DNA of 64,000 nt. Source: Terriglobia bacterium. GTDB taxonomy: Bacteria > Acidobacteriota > Terriglobia > Bryobacterales > UBA6623. The stretch is taken from NCBI GenBank assembly GCA_009841225.1, contig VXMF01000048.1, positions 222,426 to 286,425 on the forward strand. The letters run 5' to 3'. Below are positions 8,134 through 16,963 of the stretch, one piece after another. The first letter of the stretch is position 1, and the number at the start of each line of letters is the position of its first letter. A model generated the notes under the pieces. That model was not told the DNA's origin, did not search any database, and saw nothing but the letters and a program-made list of their open reading frames with translations. The position numbers and the translations under genes were made by a program.

Positions 8134-9174
8134 ATGAGTGATCTGTTTCGTGTGGGGATCGATCCCGGCTGGAAGGGTGCCTTTGAGTCTCTCTTGAGTT
8201 CGCACGTGCGAGATGTCTTCGATTCGCGGCCTGACATCGAATGGGAGATCATGGCACCTCCCGTCGGTGGCGCCGCCAGTCCCGAGGTCATCGATCAATA
8301 CGATGGCTTGGTGATCCTGGGCATGCCCTTTAGCGCGCACAGCTTCGAGGGAGTCAAGCGGTTGGCATGCATCTCGCGCTGGGGAGTGGGCTTCGACATG
8401 ATCGACATCGCGGCTGCCGGGGCCGCTGATGTAATGGTTGCGCTGACGCCCGAAGCGATCAAGCGGTCTGTCGCCGAGTCGCAGATTGCGCTGATCTTCG
8501 CGTTGGCGAAGTGCCTGCCTGCTCTGGACAGGCGCACGCGGGCGGGCATCTGGCGCACCGACCTGCCGATTGACGGCATTGACGTCAAGGGGCGGGCTCT
8601 GTCGTCGGTCGGCCTCGGTCGGATCGGTGCGGAAATGTTCAGGATGGCGCGCGGAATCGGATTTGGCCGGCTGTTGGCCTACGATCCCTATTGCTCGGAG
8701 TCCCTTGCGCGCGACGTCGGTGTAGACCTGGTCAGCTTGGAGACCGTCATGTCCGAGGGCGACTTCGTAACTGTGAACGCGTTTCTGAACGCAGAAACGC
8801 GCGGAATGATCGGCGCTGCCGAATTGGCGCTGATGAAGCCGAGCGCGTATTTTGTCAATACCGCCCGCGGGCCCATCGTCGACGAATCCGCACTGGTGCA
8901 AGTCCTGCGGGACCGGCGCATTGCGGGCGCGGGCCTCGATGTGTTCGAAAAGGAACCGCCGGCCGAAGACAACCCGCTGCTTGCGATGGACAACGTCATC
9001 TTGTCCCCGCACAGCATGGCTTGGACGCAGGAGGGCATGGCTGGGAACAGCCGCGATGCCTGTCGAAACATCGCCAGCGTGGCTTCGGGCGAAGTGCCGC
9101 CGTGCCTGGCAGATCCGGCGGTCGCTAACCAAGAGGGCGTGCAAGCCAAGCTGGCTCGCTGGAGGAAGTCATGA
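8134..9174 (+). CDS. D-isomer-specific 2-hydroxyacid dehydrogenase
   Basis: 346 residues. NAD-binding Rossmann domain with VGLGRIG (about residues 157-163), substrate Arg in NTARGPIVDE, catalytic Glu in DVFEKEPP and catalytic His in SPHSMAWT, so the Arg-Glu-His set of the family is complete. It would interconvert a 2-oxo acid and a D-2-hydroxy acid in the cytoplasm. The stop codon overlaps the start of the next gene (ATGA at 9171-9174), indicating a two-gene operon with an HpcH/HpaI aldolase; together they suggest breakdown of a 2-oxo or 2-hydroxy sugar acid. Substrate not determined. Confidence 0.9.
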   Translation: MSDLFRVGIDPGWKGAFESLLSSHVRDVFDSRPDIEWEIMAPPVGGAASPEVIDQYDGLVILGMPFSAHSFEGVKRLACISRWGVGFDMIDIAAAGAADVMVALTPEAIKRSVAESQIALIFALAKCLPALDRRTRAGIWRTDLPIDGIDVKGRALSSVGLGRIGAEMFRMARGIGFGRLLAYDPYCSESLARDVGVDLVSLETVMSEGDFVTVNAFLNAETRGMIGAAELALMKPSAYFVNTARGPIVDESALVQVLRDRRIAGAGLDVFEKEPPAEDNPLLAMDNVILSPHSMAWTQEGMAGNSRDACRNIASVASGEVPPCLADPAVANQEGVQAKLARWRKS

Positions 9175-9956
9175 AGCCTAACCGAGCCCGCCAGGCTGCC
9201 TCGCGGCCCGGAAGCTATGCCGTCGGGCACATGGTGATGGAGTTCTGTACTCCAGGCATCGCCAAGATCTGCGAAGCAGCGGGCTTGGACTTCGTGCTCA
9301 TCGACATGGAGCACGGCCCGCTCGAGATTCCGCAGGTCGCTAGCATGATCGCGTGGTTCAAGGCCACTGGGATCAGCCCGTTCGTGCGAGTCCCGGCGTC
9401 GGAGTACCACTTCGTGGCACGCGTCATGGATGCGGGGGCGCAGGGCATCATGGCACCCAACGTGCGGACAGCCGAACAGGCACGTCTGCTCAACGATGCA
9501 ATGCGATATGCGCCGGAAGGCAACCGCGGCCTCGGGCTAGGGACTTCGCACAATGACTTCGTGCGGCCGGATTCTGTCGCCTACATGGCCCAGGCGAACC
9601 GCGAGAACCTACTGATCTGCCAGATTGAGAGCACGCAGGCACTGGAGAACCTCGACGAGATCGCAGACGTGGACGGCGTTGATTGCCTGTGGGTGGGCCA
9701 CATGGACCTCACGCAATCGATGGGCATTGTCGGCCAGTTTGACCATCCGGACTTTCTTGCGGCGTTGGCGAGCGTGGCACGAGCCGCGCGCACGCGCGGA
9801 AAGTTCGCGGGGATTCAGCCCGGCTCTCTGGAACAGGCAGTGGACTGGCTGGCGATCGGCTACAACCTGATCTCGTACAGCACGGATATCGGGGTGTACG
9901 GGGCGGCGCTCGCCTCGGAGGTCGCCGAGGTGCGCGCGCACGGGCGCTTGGCGTGA
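9171..9956 (+). CDS. HpcH/HpaI-family 2-oxo-acid aldolase
   Basis: 261 residues, a phosphoenolpyruvate-binding TIM barrel of the HpcH/HpaI aldolase family. Visible family features: DFVLIDMEHGPLE (catalytic-region Asp/Glu/His), VRVP, the MDAGAQGIMAPNVRTAEQA segment and CQIESTQALENLDEI with the metal-binding Glu. These class II aldolases split 4-hydroxy-2-oxo acids such as 2-keto-3-deoxy sugar acids to pyruvate and an aldehyde. It overlaps the dehydrogenase by 4 nt (ATGA). Near the RraA-like aldolase, it points to acid-sugar catabolism (inference). Confidence 0.9.
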   Translation: MKPNRARQAASRPGSYAVGHMVMEFCTPGIAKICEAAGLDFVLIDMEHGPLEIPQVASMIAWFKATGISPFVRVPASEYHFVARVMDAGAQGIMAPNVRTAEQARLLNDAMRYAPEGNRGLGLGTSHNDFVRPDSVAYMAQANRENLLICQIESTQALENLDEIADVDGVDCLWVGHMDLTQSMGIVGQFDHPDFLAALASVARAARTRGKFAGIQPGSLEQAVDWLAIGYNLISYSTDIGVYGAALASEVAEVRAHGRLA

Positions 9957-10132
9957 ACAGCCGGTGATGGGCTGGAGACTGATCAGGGGACCGCAGGGAC
10001 CCCGACACGCTGAGCCCCGGCCAGAGGGCGGCGGCGCCTAGCTCTACCGGCAAAGCAGCTTCCCATCCCCTGGCTCGGCGGGGAGTCGGTGGAATAGATC
10101 GGCCCGCACTCGCACTGTGCCATGATGAACCC

Positions 10133-11944
10133 GTGGGCGACCTAGCGCGGCTGTTCGGCTACGTCCGCCCCTACTCCGCGCACATCGCCGTCGCCGTGGT
10201 GCTGATGGCGGTGGTGGGGGCCAGCTACGGCCTGTTTGCGCTACTGCTGGAGCCGTTGCTGGATCGGTTCCTGAGTGCCGAGCCGGTGACTGCGCCCGTC
10301 GAGCTGTTCAGAGTGCCGTTCTTCGACGCGGCGATCATGTTGGACGACCTCTTGCCGGCAGGTGTTTCCGGCGCCTTCGGGGTGTTCTGCTGGGTATTCC
10401 TGGCGGTCTCCGTGGCCAAGGGGCTGTGCGACTACACGGCTAGCTGCCTGGTGAACCATGCGGGCTACTCAGCGGTGCGTGATATCCGAAACGAGATGTA
10501 CGGCGTTGTGCTGGGCCAGTCGCCGGCCTTCTTCCAGACCAAGCATACCGGGGAGCTGATCTCTTCCCTGGTCAGCGACATCGAAAGGATCCAGTCTGCC
10601 TGCTCGCACTTCCTGGCCGACCTAATGCGGCAGCTCTTCACGACACTCGCGTTGCTCTTTGTCTTGCTACAGCACGATCCGATCCTGACGATTGGTTGCC
10701 TCGTCGTGCTGCCGCTGGTGTTGCTTCCGGCCTCGCAGATCGGCCGCCGGCTGCGAAAGACTTCCACCAAGACCCAGGAGCATTTGGCGCAATTGGTCAA
10801 GATCATGCAGGAGACGATCTCGGGCAATCGTATCGTCAAGGCGTTCGCCATGGAGGACTCCGAGGTCCGCCGCTTTCGCGAGCGTGCCGACCAGTGGTTC
10901 GCAGCTAGCATGCGGATGGTCAAGCAGCAGGCGATCGTATCTCCCCTGATCGAGGTGCTCGGGGCAGGCATGATCCTTTGTCTCTTGGTTTATGTGCGTG
11001 GCCGGATCTTGGCAGGCGAGCTGACCGCCGGCCAGGTGGTGAGCTTCATCGTTGCCCTCGTGATGCTCCTGCAGCCCATCAAGCGCCTGATCGGAATCCA
11101 CAACATCTTCCAGCAAGCTCTTGGGGCCGTGCAGCGGGCCTTTGCCTATATGGATCACCCGCACGACATACGAGATGCTCCCGAGGCAAAGCCCTTGCCC
11201 CCGATCCGGGAAGCGATCGAGTTTGACAGCGTGCGATTCTCGTACCCCGGCCACCCGGACGAGCCCGCGTTGGATGAGGTTAGCCTGACCGTCCGCGCCA
11301 GAGACGTCGTGGCCTTGGTCGGACTCAGCGGGGCAGGGAAGACAACCTTGATGAGCCTGTTGCCAAGATTCTTCGATCCGACCGCCGGGGCGGTCCGGAT
11401 CGACGGCAGGGACCTCCGCTCGGTCACGGTGGAGTCTATCCGCAATCAGGTGGCCATCGTCACGCAAGAAACGTTCCTGTTCGACGACACGATCTTCAAC
11501 AACATCGCCTACGGGCAAGCGGACATCGACCCGGAAAGCGTCCGCGCCGCAGCCACGGCGGCCTATGCCGCGGAGTTCATCGAGCAAATGCCCGAGGGCT
11601 ACGAGACCAAGCTCGGCGAGCGCGGGCATAGACTCAGCGGCGGGCAGCGCCAGAGGATCGCTATCGCGCGGGCGTTGCTCAAAGACGCTCCGATCCTATT
11701 GCTCGACGAGGCCACTTCGCACTTGGACAGCGAGGCCGAGACCCTTGTCCAGCGGGCGCTGTCGAATCTGATTCACGGCCGGACTGTCATCGTGAGCGCG
11801 CACCGCCTGTCGACCATCCGCTCTGCCGACGAGATTCTCGTGATCGACGGCGGTCGCATCGTCGATCGCGGCACCCACGGTTCCCTGCTGGAGACATGCG
11901 GCCTGTACCGCAGGCTCGTCGAGCTGCAGGCCGTGGGGGCGTAA
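10133..11944 (+). CDS. ABC transporter, MsbA-like exporter (permease fused to ATPase)
   Basis: 603 residues, GTG start. N-terminal six-helix transmembrane domain (about residues 1-320), with the long-helix GDIERIQS-type region written here as SLVSDIERIQSACSHF, and a C-terminal ATPase domain with Walker A GLSGAGKTT (about residue 396), signature LSGGQRQRIAIARAL (about 500) and Walker B ILLLDEATSHLD (about 521). This half-transporter layout fits MsbA, the flippase for lipid A, or another lipid or drug exporter. Upstream ATGs at 10122 and 10125 are out of frame. No lpxK or kdtA neighbour is seen, so the lipid A role is not confirmed. Confidence 0.88.
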   Translation: MGDLARLFGYVRPYSAHIAVAVVLMAVVGASYGLFALLLEPLLDRFLSAEPVTAPVELFRVPFFDAAIMLDDLLPAGVSGAFGVFCWVFLAVSVAKGLCDYTASCLVNHAGYSAVRDIRNEMYGVVLGQSPAFFQTKHTGELISSLVSDIERIQSACSHFLADLMRQLFTTLALLFVLLQHDPILTIGCLVVLPLVLLPASQIGRRLRKTSTKTQEHLAQLVKIMQETISGNRIVKAFAMEDSEVRRFRERADQWFAASMRMVKQQAIVSPLIEVLGAGMILCLLVYVRGRILAGELTAGQVVSFIVALVMLLQPIKRLIGIHNIFQQALGAVQRAFAYMDHPHDIRDAPEAKPLPPIREAIEFDSVRFSYPGHPDEPALDEVSLTVRARDVVALVGLSGAGKTTLMSLLPRFFDPTAGAVRIDGRDLRSVTVESIRNQVAIVTQETFLFDDTIFNNIAYGQADIDPESVRAAATAAYAAEFIEQMPEGYETKLGERGHRLSGGQRQRIAIARALLKDAPILLLDEATSHLDSEAETLVQRALSNLIHGRTVIVSAHRLSTIRSADEILVIDGGRIVDRGTHGSLLETCGLYRRLVELQAVGA

Positions 11945-12148
11945 ACCGCGAGTTGGGTGCGACGACTGGCTTCGCCCGGGCATCGTCTGTTGGAGCATGC
12001 CGGCCGGGCTCTGTCGCCGTGCAGACCCGCGTGCGGGCGTGCCTCGGAAATGCGGGAGCGCGCTAAACTAGTTGTCCGGCTTGGTTTCGCTCGGCGGCTT
12101 GCGGACGCCGCCAGACCTCGGGCCGGTTGCACGGCCGCTTCGCTGCCC

Positions 12149-12775
12149 ATGCCAATCGTACTGGTGATCTCAGGCCCGTCCGGGACAGGCAAGAGCACCT
12201 TGGTGAAGCGGCTGATCGCTAGAGAGCGCAATCTGGAGTTTGCCGTTTCGGTCACCTCACGCCCGCCGCGACGCCAGGAAGTTGCGGGCCGCTCTTACCG
12301 TTTCGTGTCTCAGGAACGCTTTCGCAGCATGGCTGAGGAGGGCGCATTCCTTGAATGGGCGGCCGTGTTTGGAAACCTGTACGGCACGCCCAAGGCAGCC
12401 CTGGAAGAGGCGGCTGCGCGCGGGTGCGACATTTTGCTGGACATTGACGTGCAGGGTGCGGCACAATTAATGGAGAAGCTACCGGAAGCTGCCACGGTCT
12501 TCGTTCTTCCGCCTTCGCGCCGCGCCTTGGAGGAGCGGTTGCGGACGCGGTCCTCGGAAAAGGAACAGGAGATCGAACGGCGCTTGGGTGAAGCAGCGGG
12601 GGAAGTGGGTCGATTTCCGGCCTACCAGTACGTCATCGTCAACGACGATGTCGAATCAACAGTGGAGGCCTTGCGTACGATTCTTGCTGCCGAGCGTAGC
12701 AAGCGCGAGCGCATGGCCGGCCGAATCCAGCCGATCTTGATGGAATTCGGCATTGATCCGGAGGAACCCGAATGA
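12149..12775 (+). CDS. gmk: Guanylate kinase
   Basis: 208 residues. P-loop GPSGTGKST at residues 8-16, then VTSRPPRRQEVAGRSYRFVS and GAFLEWAAVFGNLYGTP, which are the GMP-binding and lid signatures, and DIDVQGAAQL. It phosphorylates GMP to GDP. The frame is open to 11957 but family homology begins at the ATG at 12149. The stop overlaps the ATG of rpoZ (ATGA, 12772-12775), the common gmk-rpoZ arrangement. Confidence 0.96.
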   Translation: MPIVLVISGPSGTGKSTLVKRLIARERNLEFAVSVTSRPPRRQEVAGRSYRFVSQERFRSMAEEGAFLEWAAVFGNLYGTPKAALEEAAARGCDILLDIDVQGAAQLMEKLPEAATVFVLPPSRRALEERLRTRSSEKEQEIERRLGEAAGEVGRFPAYQYVIVNDDVESTVEALRTILAAERSKRERMAGRIQPILMEFGIDPEEPE

Positions 12776-13194
12776 GCGACTCGCATCAGAAACTCTTTGA
12801 GGGCTACGAGAAGGGACCCGACCAAAAGTGGACGATCCCGAATGACGATCAGAGCGGCGTATACCGCTTTATCTTGGCCGCCGCCCGTCGTGCGCGCCAG
12901 CTCCAGAGCGGCCAGCGGCCCCTGATCAACACCACCCTGCGCAAGCCCACGAAGATTGCGATGGAAGAAATCCGCACTGGCGCCGTGGCCGTGGAGATCG
13001 TCCCCGAGGGCCAGCCATGGCCGCCTCAACCTGCTGTCGATAGCGACGACGGCGTGGGCGCCGATGCCCTCGGCCCCTTGCCCGAGGGCCTGGACGCAGT
13101 CCCCGCTGAGCAGGACGCCGACGCGGATGCGTGGTCTGACCCGTTGAAATCGGAAGAAGGCGCCGAGATGCCGGTCGCCTTCAGGCCCGAGTAG
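12772..13194 (+). CDS. rpoZ: DNA-directed RNA polymerase omega subunit with acidic C-terminal tail
   Basis: 140 residues. The omega core is visible in YRFILAAARRARQLQSG and KPTKIAMEEIRTGAVAVE (residues about 31-76), and the position right after gmk with ATGA overlap supports it. Omega helps assemble beta-prime into the polymerase. The tail from about residue 80 to 140 is rich in Asp, Glu, Pro and Ala and goes beyond the usual 70-100 residue length. The same genome has a fused rpoBC, so the partner of omega is itself unusual. Confidence 0.88.
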   Translation: MSDSHQKLFEGYEKGPDQKWTIPNDDQSGVYRFILAAARRARQLQSGQRPLINTTLRKPTKIAMEEIRTGAVAVEIVPEGQPWPPQPAVDSDDGVGADALGPLPEGLDAVPAEQDADADAWSDPLKSEEGAEMPVAFRPE

Positions 13195-13334
13195 TCCAGA
13201 CATCGACGACTTACGCTTTGTCCGCAGCTGCGATCCGACCGCCCTTGACGGTCCCTTGGCGTGCGGTAGTGCAGTCGTGCCTCCGGTTCCGAAGGGCAGG
13301 CGCCCTTGAAGCGGCCGGATCCGCGAGAGTGTCC

Positions 13335-14408
13335 GTGACGCGAATTCTCGCAGTTGTCAGTAGCCTGCTCTGCGCAGGGGCTGTCGCCCAAGAGCTGCGC
13401 GTCGAAGACTGGGAACCGCGCTCGACACTTGTTGTCGAGCAGCATCCGGTCCCGCGGGCGAAGTTCCCCGCCATCGATGTACATAGCCACCACGGCGGTT
13501 CCACCTCGCCGGCGCGGCTCGATCAGATCGTCGCCGAAATGGACGCGCTCAACTTGGCGGTGCTAGTGAACCTTAGCGGCGGGCACGGCGACCGGCTCCG
13601 CGACACCGTCGGGACGTTCCGTTCGAAGCATGCCAAGCGCTTCGCGGTGTTCGCCAACCCGGACTTCAGCGGCATCGGCAGTCCCGGATGGCCCCAGCGT
13701 GCGGCACGGCAACTCGAGGAGGATGTTCGGGCTGGCGCGCAAGGGCTGAAGATCTTTAAGAACTTCGGCATGAGCGTTCGCGACCGCGCGGGCAAGCGAG
13801 TGCCGGTCGACGATCCGGCCATGGACCCGTTGTTCCAGGCGTGCGCCCGGCTGAACATCCCAGTGCTCATTCATGTTGCCGACCCGGCGGAATTCTGGGC
13901 GGAACACGACCGCCACAACGAACGCTGGCTGGAGCTGAAGCTACGCCCGCGGCGCAAGCGCACAGCGCCGCCCAGCTTTCAGGACCTGATCGATGAACGC
14001 GACCGCATGCTGGAGCGCCATCCGGATGTCAACTTCATCTTGGCCCACATGGGATGGCATGGCCACGACCTCAAGCGCTTGGCAGAACTCCTTGACACGC
14101 ACCCGAACGTGCATGTTGATCTTGCGGCTGTGCTATACGAGTTGGGCCGCATCCCGTTCAGCGGGCCGGAGTTCCTGAATCGCTACAAGGACCGTGTACT
14201 GTTTGGCAAGGACTCCTACGCTCCGGCCGAGTTCCCGTACTATTGGCGCGTGCTGGAAACACGGGACGAGTACTTCGAGTACTATCGCCGCTACCACGCC
14301 CACTGGCGCATGTACGGCCTCGGCCTGCCCGACGAGACGCTGCGACACATCTACTGGAAGAACGCCTTGCGGCTGATCCCCGGCATTGACGCGACCTTGT
14401 TCGACTAG
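13335..14408 (+). CDS. Secreted amidohydrolase-family (ACMSD-like TIM-barrel) protein
   Basis: 357 residues from a GTG start that gives a clear signal peptide (MTRILAVVSSLLCAGAVAQ). The frame stays open to 13218 and another GTG lies at 13329. The mature part has AIDVHSHHGG (metal-binding His-x-His), VLIHVADP, NFILAHMGWHGHD and LFGKDSYAP, the metal-site motifs of amidohydrolase-2 enzymes such as aminocarboxymuconate-semialdehyde decarboxylase. The reaction is probably a hydrolysis or decarboxylation in the periplasm; the substrate is unknown. Related secreted amidohydrolases are frequent next to sugar-utilisation genes in Acidobacteriota and Planctomycetes (general knowledge). Confidence 0.85.
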   Translation: MTRILAVVSSLLCAGAVAQELRVEDWEPRSTLVVEQHPVPRAKFPAIDVHSHHGGSTSPARLDQIVAEMDALNLAVLVNLSGGHGDRLRDTVGTFRSKHAKRFAVFANPDFSGIGSPGWPQRAARQLEEDVRAGAQGLKIFKNFGMSVRDRAGKRVPVDDPAMDPLFQACARLNIPVLIHVADPAEFWAEHDRHNERWLELKLRPRRKRTAPPSFQDLIDERDRMLERHPDVNFILAHMGWHGHDLKRLAELLDTHPNVHVDLAAVLYELGRIPFSGPEFLNRYKDRVLFGKDSYAPAEFPYYWRVLETRDEYFEYYRRYHAHWRMYGLGLPDETLRHIYWKNALRLIPGIDATLFD

Positions 14409-14418
14409 CGCCGGCGCG

Positions 14419-16515
14419 TCAGCGCGCGCCCAGTGCCTTCCGGGCGAGTGCCTCAACCAAGTCGACTACCGCTTCGGCGTCTCGCAAGTCGGCGGTCTCC
14501 ACGGCAGAGTGCGCGTAGCGCAGCGGAAAGCCAATCGGCACGTTGACGGTCTCCAGCGAGCGGAAGACCGAACCGTCGTTCCCTCCAGCAGTGACGCCCA
14601 ACTGGAGCGGGATCTTGTGCTGGCGGGCTAGGGCGGCAACGCGGGCGATCTCAGCGGTAGGTGTGAGTCCACTCTCATCGAATGCGCGCAGCACCGCGCC
14701 GCTCCCTAAGCGCGCATTGGCCATGCGCTTCGATTCGAGTGGGCTGTCTGAGGTCACAAACGTGTCAATAGGAAAGACGCGAGCCGGAGACGTCGTCTTG
14801 GCATAGTGCCGCGCTCCCAAGCGGCCGACCTCCTCGCCGACGCTAAATACGAAATCCACTGCCCCGCGCGCTCGCCGGGCCGGACCTTCAAGCCGTTTCA
14901 GGGCTTCGATCAACGTGGCGCAACCAAGCCGGTCGTCCAACGACCGGGCACTGACACGGTTGCCGAGTAGCCTTCGGAAGCGCTTGAGCACGGTTGCTGT
15001 ATCTCCCTCGCTGACGCCCGCTTTCGTTACCGCCTCGCGAGAGGACAGGCCTAGCTCCAGACTGCGCCGGCCGGTCATCACGCCGTTGATGCTGCCTCGG
15101 CTTCCGTGGACCAACATCGGCTGCCACGCGAACAGACGCAGATCACCTCCGCCCTTTGGAGACAGCGCTAGGCTGCCGTCGGATGAGATCGCGCTCACGC
15201 CGAATCCGATCTCATCCAAATGAGCGATGAATGCGGCCTCTGGCTGCTCACCGCTGCCGATCCTGACGATCAGGTTACCTCCGTCGTCGATGCGCATGGC
15301 CTGCTTTGCGTAGGACGGCAAGAGGCTCTGGAGCAGCGTCCTCACGGGCTCTTCCTTACCGCTCACGCCCGGCACCTCCACGAGCTGCTCAATCATCTGT
15401 GCCAACGAACCGCTCTCGCGCGGTGTTGCTGCAGCACCGGCCGGGGCGGGAGGGCGTTGCTCTCCGCGCAGTTCCAAACGTGCGCCAACCAAGTGGCAGA
15501 GTAGGCGCGCGATCTCGGACAGGTCGCTCTGGCGGACCGCCGCCGAGGGAGTGCCGCTGTTCTGCGCAGGAGGCCAAACGATGGCGTAAGAGTGCTCGTC
15601 CTGCCACGGAACCCCGTCGCCGAAGGGTCCGAAGGCGAAGCCGTGCGGGGGCTTGCGCTCGATCTCGATCCCTTCGCGGCCGGCAAGATCGGCGATCTCT
15701 TGCACCAATGCGTCTGACTGGCCGCGCACCGCGGCGATTCCGGCGCTTGCACCGCCGTTCGGACGCAGGAGCACGACCCGTTCGAAGTCCAGCGACTGTA
15801 ACAGCCTGACTAGGCCCGCGTTGTGCGGGTAGCGCTGCGTGACGAACGCCACCGCGACCGTGCCTTCCGACTCAGCTTCAGTCACGCGGCGGGCGACTTC
15901 CAGCAGGACGGCGGCGCCGCTCCGGCTTGAGATCCAGGGTGCCGCGATCCACCCGCCCCCAATCGGCGCGACGCGCTTTTCGAGCGTGACGCGGTCGAGG
16001 ACGTTCAGGCCGGCGGAGTGGGCCTCGTTAGCGCTAGACGCGCCCACATCAATATACAAGTCGTCCGTTTCGGTGCGCCGATAGGACGCCCGGGATCCGA
16101 AATGAACGGAGGGAGCCGAGACCACCCCTGGCAAGGCCCTCCCCGTCACGGTCGATATCCGCACGTACTGGCCGAGGAAATAGTCTCCAAGTCCAGCTCC
16201 AAACGGAGCGTCTGCAAGGGGCTGCAGGCGCAGGTAACCATCCGATTGGATCGCCGATACCGCGTAGCCGGGCTCGTCAACCCCCGCGGCCAAGAGCGTG
16301 CGTGGCGTCCCCTTCCCGAAATGCGCCACGAGCATTCCGTTGCTGCCTCTCCAATGGGTTCCACCTACTCGGCTCGCGATGAAATCGATGACCCTGCTCT
16401 CGTCACCCGACGTTGCATCCAAGCCCGCCAACTCAATCAGGTCCGATGCTGGAGCCAGGGCAGCGGCAAGCACGCTGGCAAGTACCGAGCGCAGGGTTAG
16501 ACTGGGAAGCCGCAC
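14419..16515 (-). CDS. Secreted tandem M42 (FrvX-like) aminopeptidase, N-terminal copy degenerate
   Basis: 698 residues with a signal peptide (LRSVLASVLAAALAPAS). Two M42 peptidase units follow each other. The C-terminal unit (about 355-698) is complete: H432 and D434 (FIAHLDEIGF), D527 (SLDDRLGC), E561/E562 (SVGEEVGRLGA), the Asp in TFVTSD, and H669 (YAHSAVE), the co-catalytic metal ligands. The N-terminal unit (about 20-330) keeps the fold pattern (SGDESRVIDFI, GMLVAHFGKG, AAGVDEPGY) but has lost the His, bridging Asp and Glu pair. M42 enzymes are normally about 350 residues and cytoplasmic. A GTG at 16515 is preferred; another at 16617 is possible. Confidence 0.85.
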   Translation of the reverse strand: MRLPSLTLRSVLASVLAAALAPASDLIELAGLDATSGDESRVIDFIASRVGGTHWRGSNGMLVAHFGKGTPRTLLAAGVDEPGYAVSAIQSDGYLRLQPLADAPFGAGLGDYFLGQYVRISTVTGRALPGVVSAPSVHFGSRASYRRTETDDLYIDVGASSANEAHSAGLNVLDRVTLEKRVAPIGGGWIAAPWISSRSGAAVLLEVARRVTEAESEGTVAVAFVTQRYPHNAGLVRLLQSLDFERVVLLRPNGGASAGIAAVRGQSDALVQEIADLAGREGIEIERKPPHGFAFGPFGDGVPWQDEHSYAIVWPPAQNSGTPSAAVRQSDLSEIARLLCHLVGARLELRGEQRPPAPAGAAATPRESGSLAQMIEQLVEVPGVSGKEEPVRTLLQSLLPSYAKQAMRIDDGGNLIVRIGSGEQPEAAFIAHLDEIGFGVSAISSDGSLALSPKGGGDLRLFAWQPMLVHGSRGSINGVMTGRRSLELGLSSREAVTKAGVSEGDTATVLKRFRRLLGNRVSARSLDDRLGCATLIEALKRLEGPARRARGAVDFVFSVGEEVGRLGARHYAKTTSPARVFPIDTFVTSDSPLESKRMANARLGSGAVLRAFDESGLTPTAEIARVAALARQHKIPLQLGVTAGGNDGSVFRSLETVNVPIGFPLRYAHSAVETADLRDAEAVVDLVEALARKALGAR

Positions 16516-16628
16516 TACGCGCCCGAATCCCGCTCCATGCCACTTCGATGGGACCAGCGCCGCGGGGTGGGGAAGCTCACGCCCCCGCCCTGCGAATGCT
16601 TGGATGCGTCCCGCCACTGCCCTACGCC

Positions 16629-16940
16629 TCAGTCGCCGAGACGAGCGAGGGCTTCCTCAAGTTCGGAGCGCGCATGCGCGTCGCCGGTCCGATGCGACGC
16701 CGCGATACCGCGCACGTAGATTTCACGGGCCTTGCCGGCGCGCTGCAGCCGCTCTAAGGTCTTTCCAGCGTGATAGTAAGCAGCCTGATAGTCAGGATCT
16801 TCTTCAAGTAGGCGCCCGAATTCCTCAAGGGCCTTGCCGTCTTCCCCGCGCTTGACGAACTCGTGCGCTAGGCCATAGCGCGCGAACTGGTTCGATGGGT
16901 CCACCTCGAGCATGGCTCGGAGAGCAACGATGCGATCCAT
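16629..16940 (-). CDS. TPR-repeat protein
   Basis: 103 residues made of about two and a half tetratricopeptide repeats (FARYGLAHEFVKRGEDGKALEEFGRLLEEDPDYQAAYYHAGKTLERLQRAGKAREIYVRGI). Small stand-alone TPR proteins mediate protein contacts; no specific partner is visible. The ATG at 16940 fits the usual MDRI start of related proteins; an ATG at 16952 is also in frame. Its start lies only 23 nt from that of the divergent gene at 16964. Confidence 0.8.
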   Translation of the reverse strand: MDRIVALRAMLEVDPSNQFARYGLAHEFVKRGEDGKALEEFGRLLEEDPDYQAAYYHAGKTLERLQRAGKAREIYVRGIAASHRTGDAHARSELEEALARLGD

Positions 16941-16963
16941 GGCAGATGTCATCCAGCATAGCA

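Noticed and set aside
8008..9144. N-terminal two thirds of the long minus-strand frame upstream of the RraA-like gene
   Set aside because: It is antisense to the 2-hydroxyacid dehydrogenase gene, and a clear signal peptide begins at 8007.
10667..11629. 320-codon minus-strand frame
   Set aside because: Antisense to the ABC transporter; no recognisable protein features.
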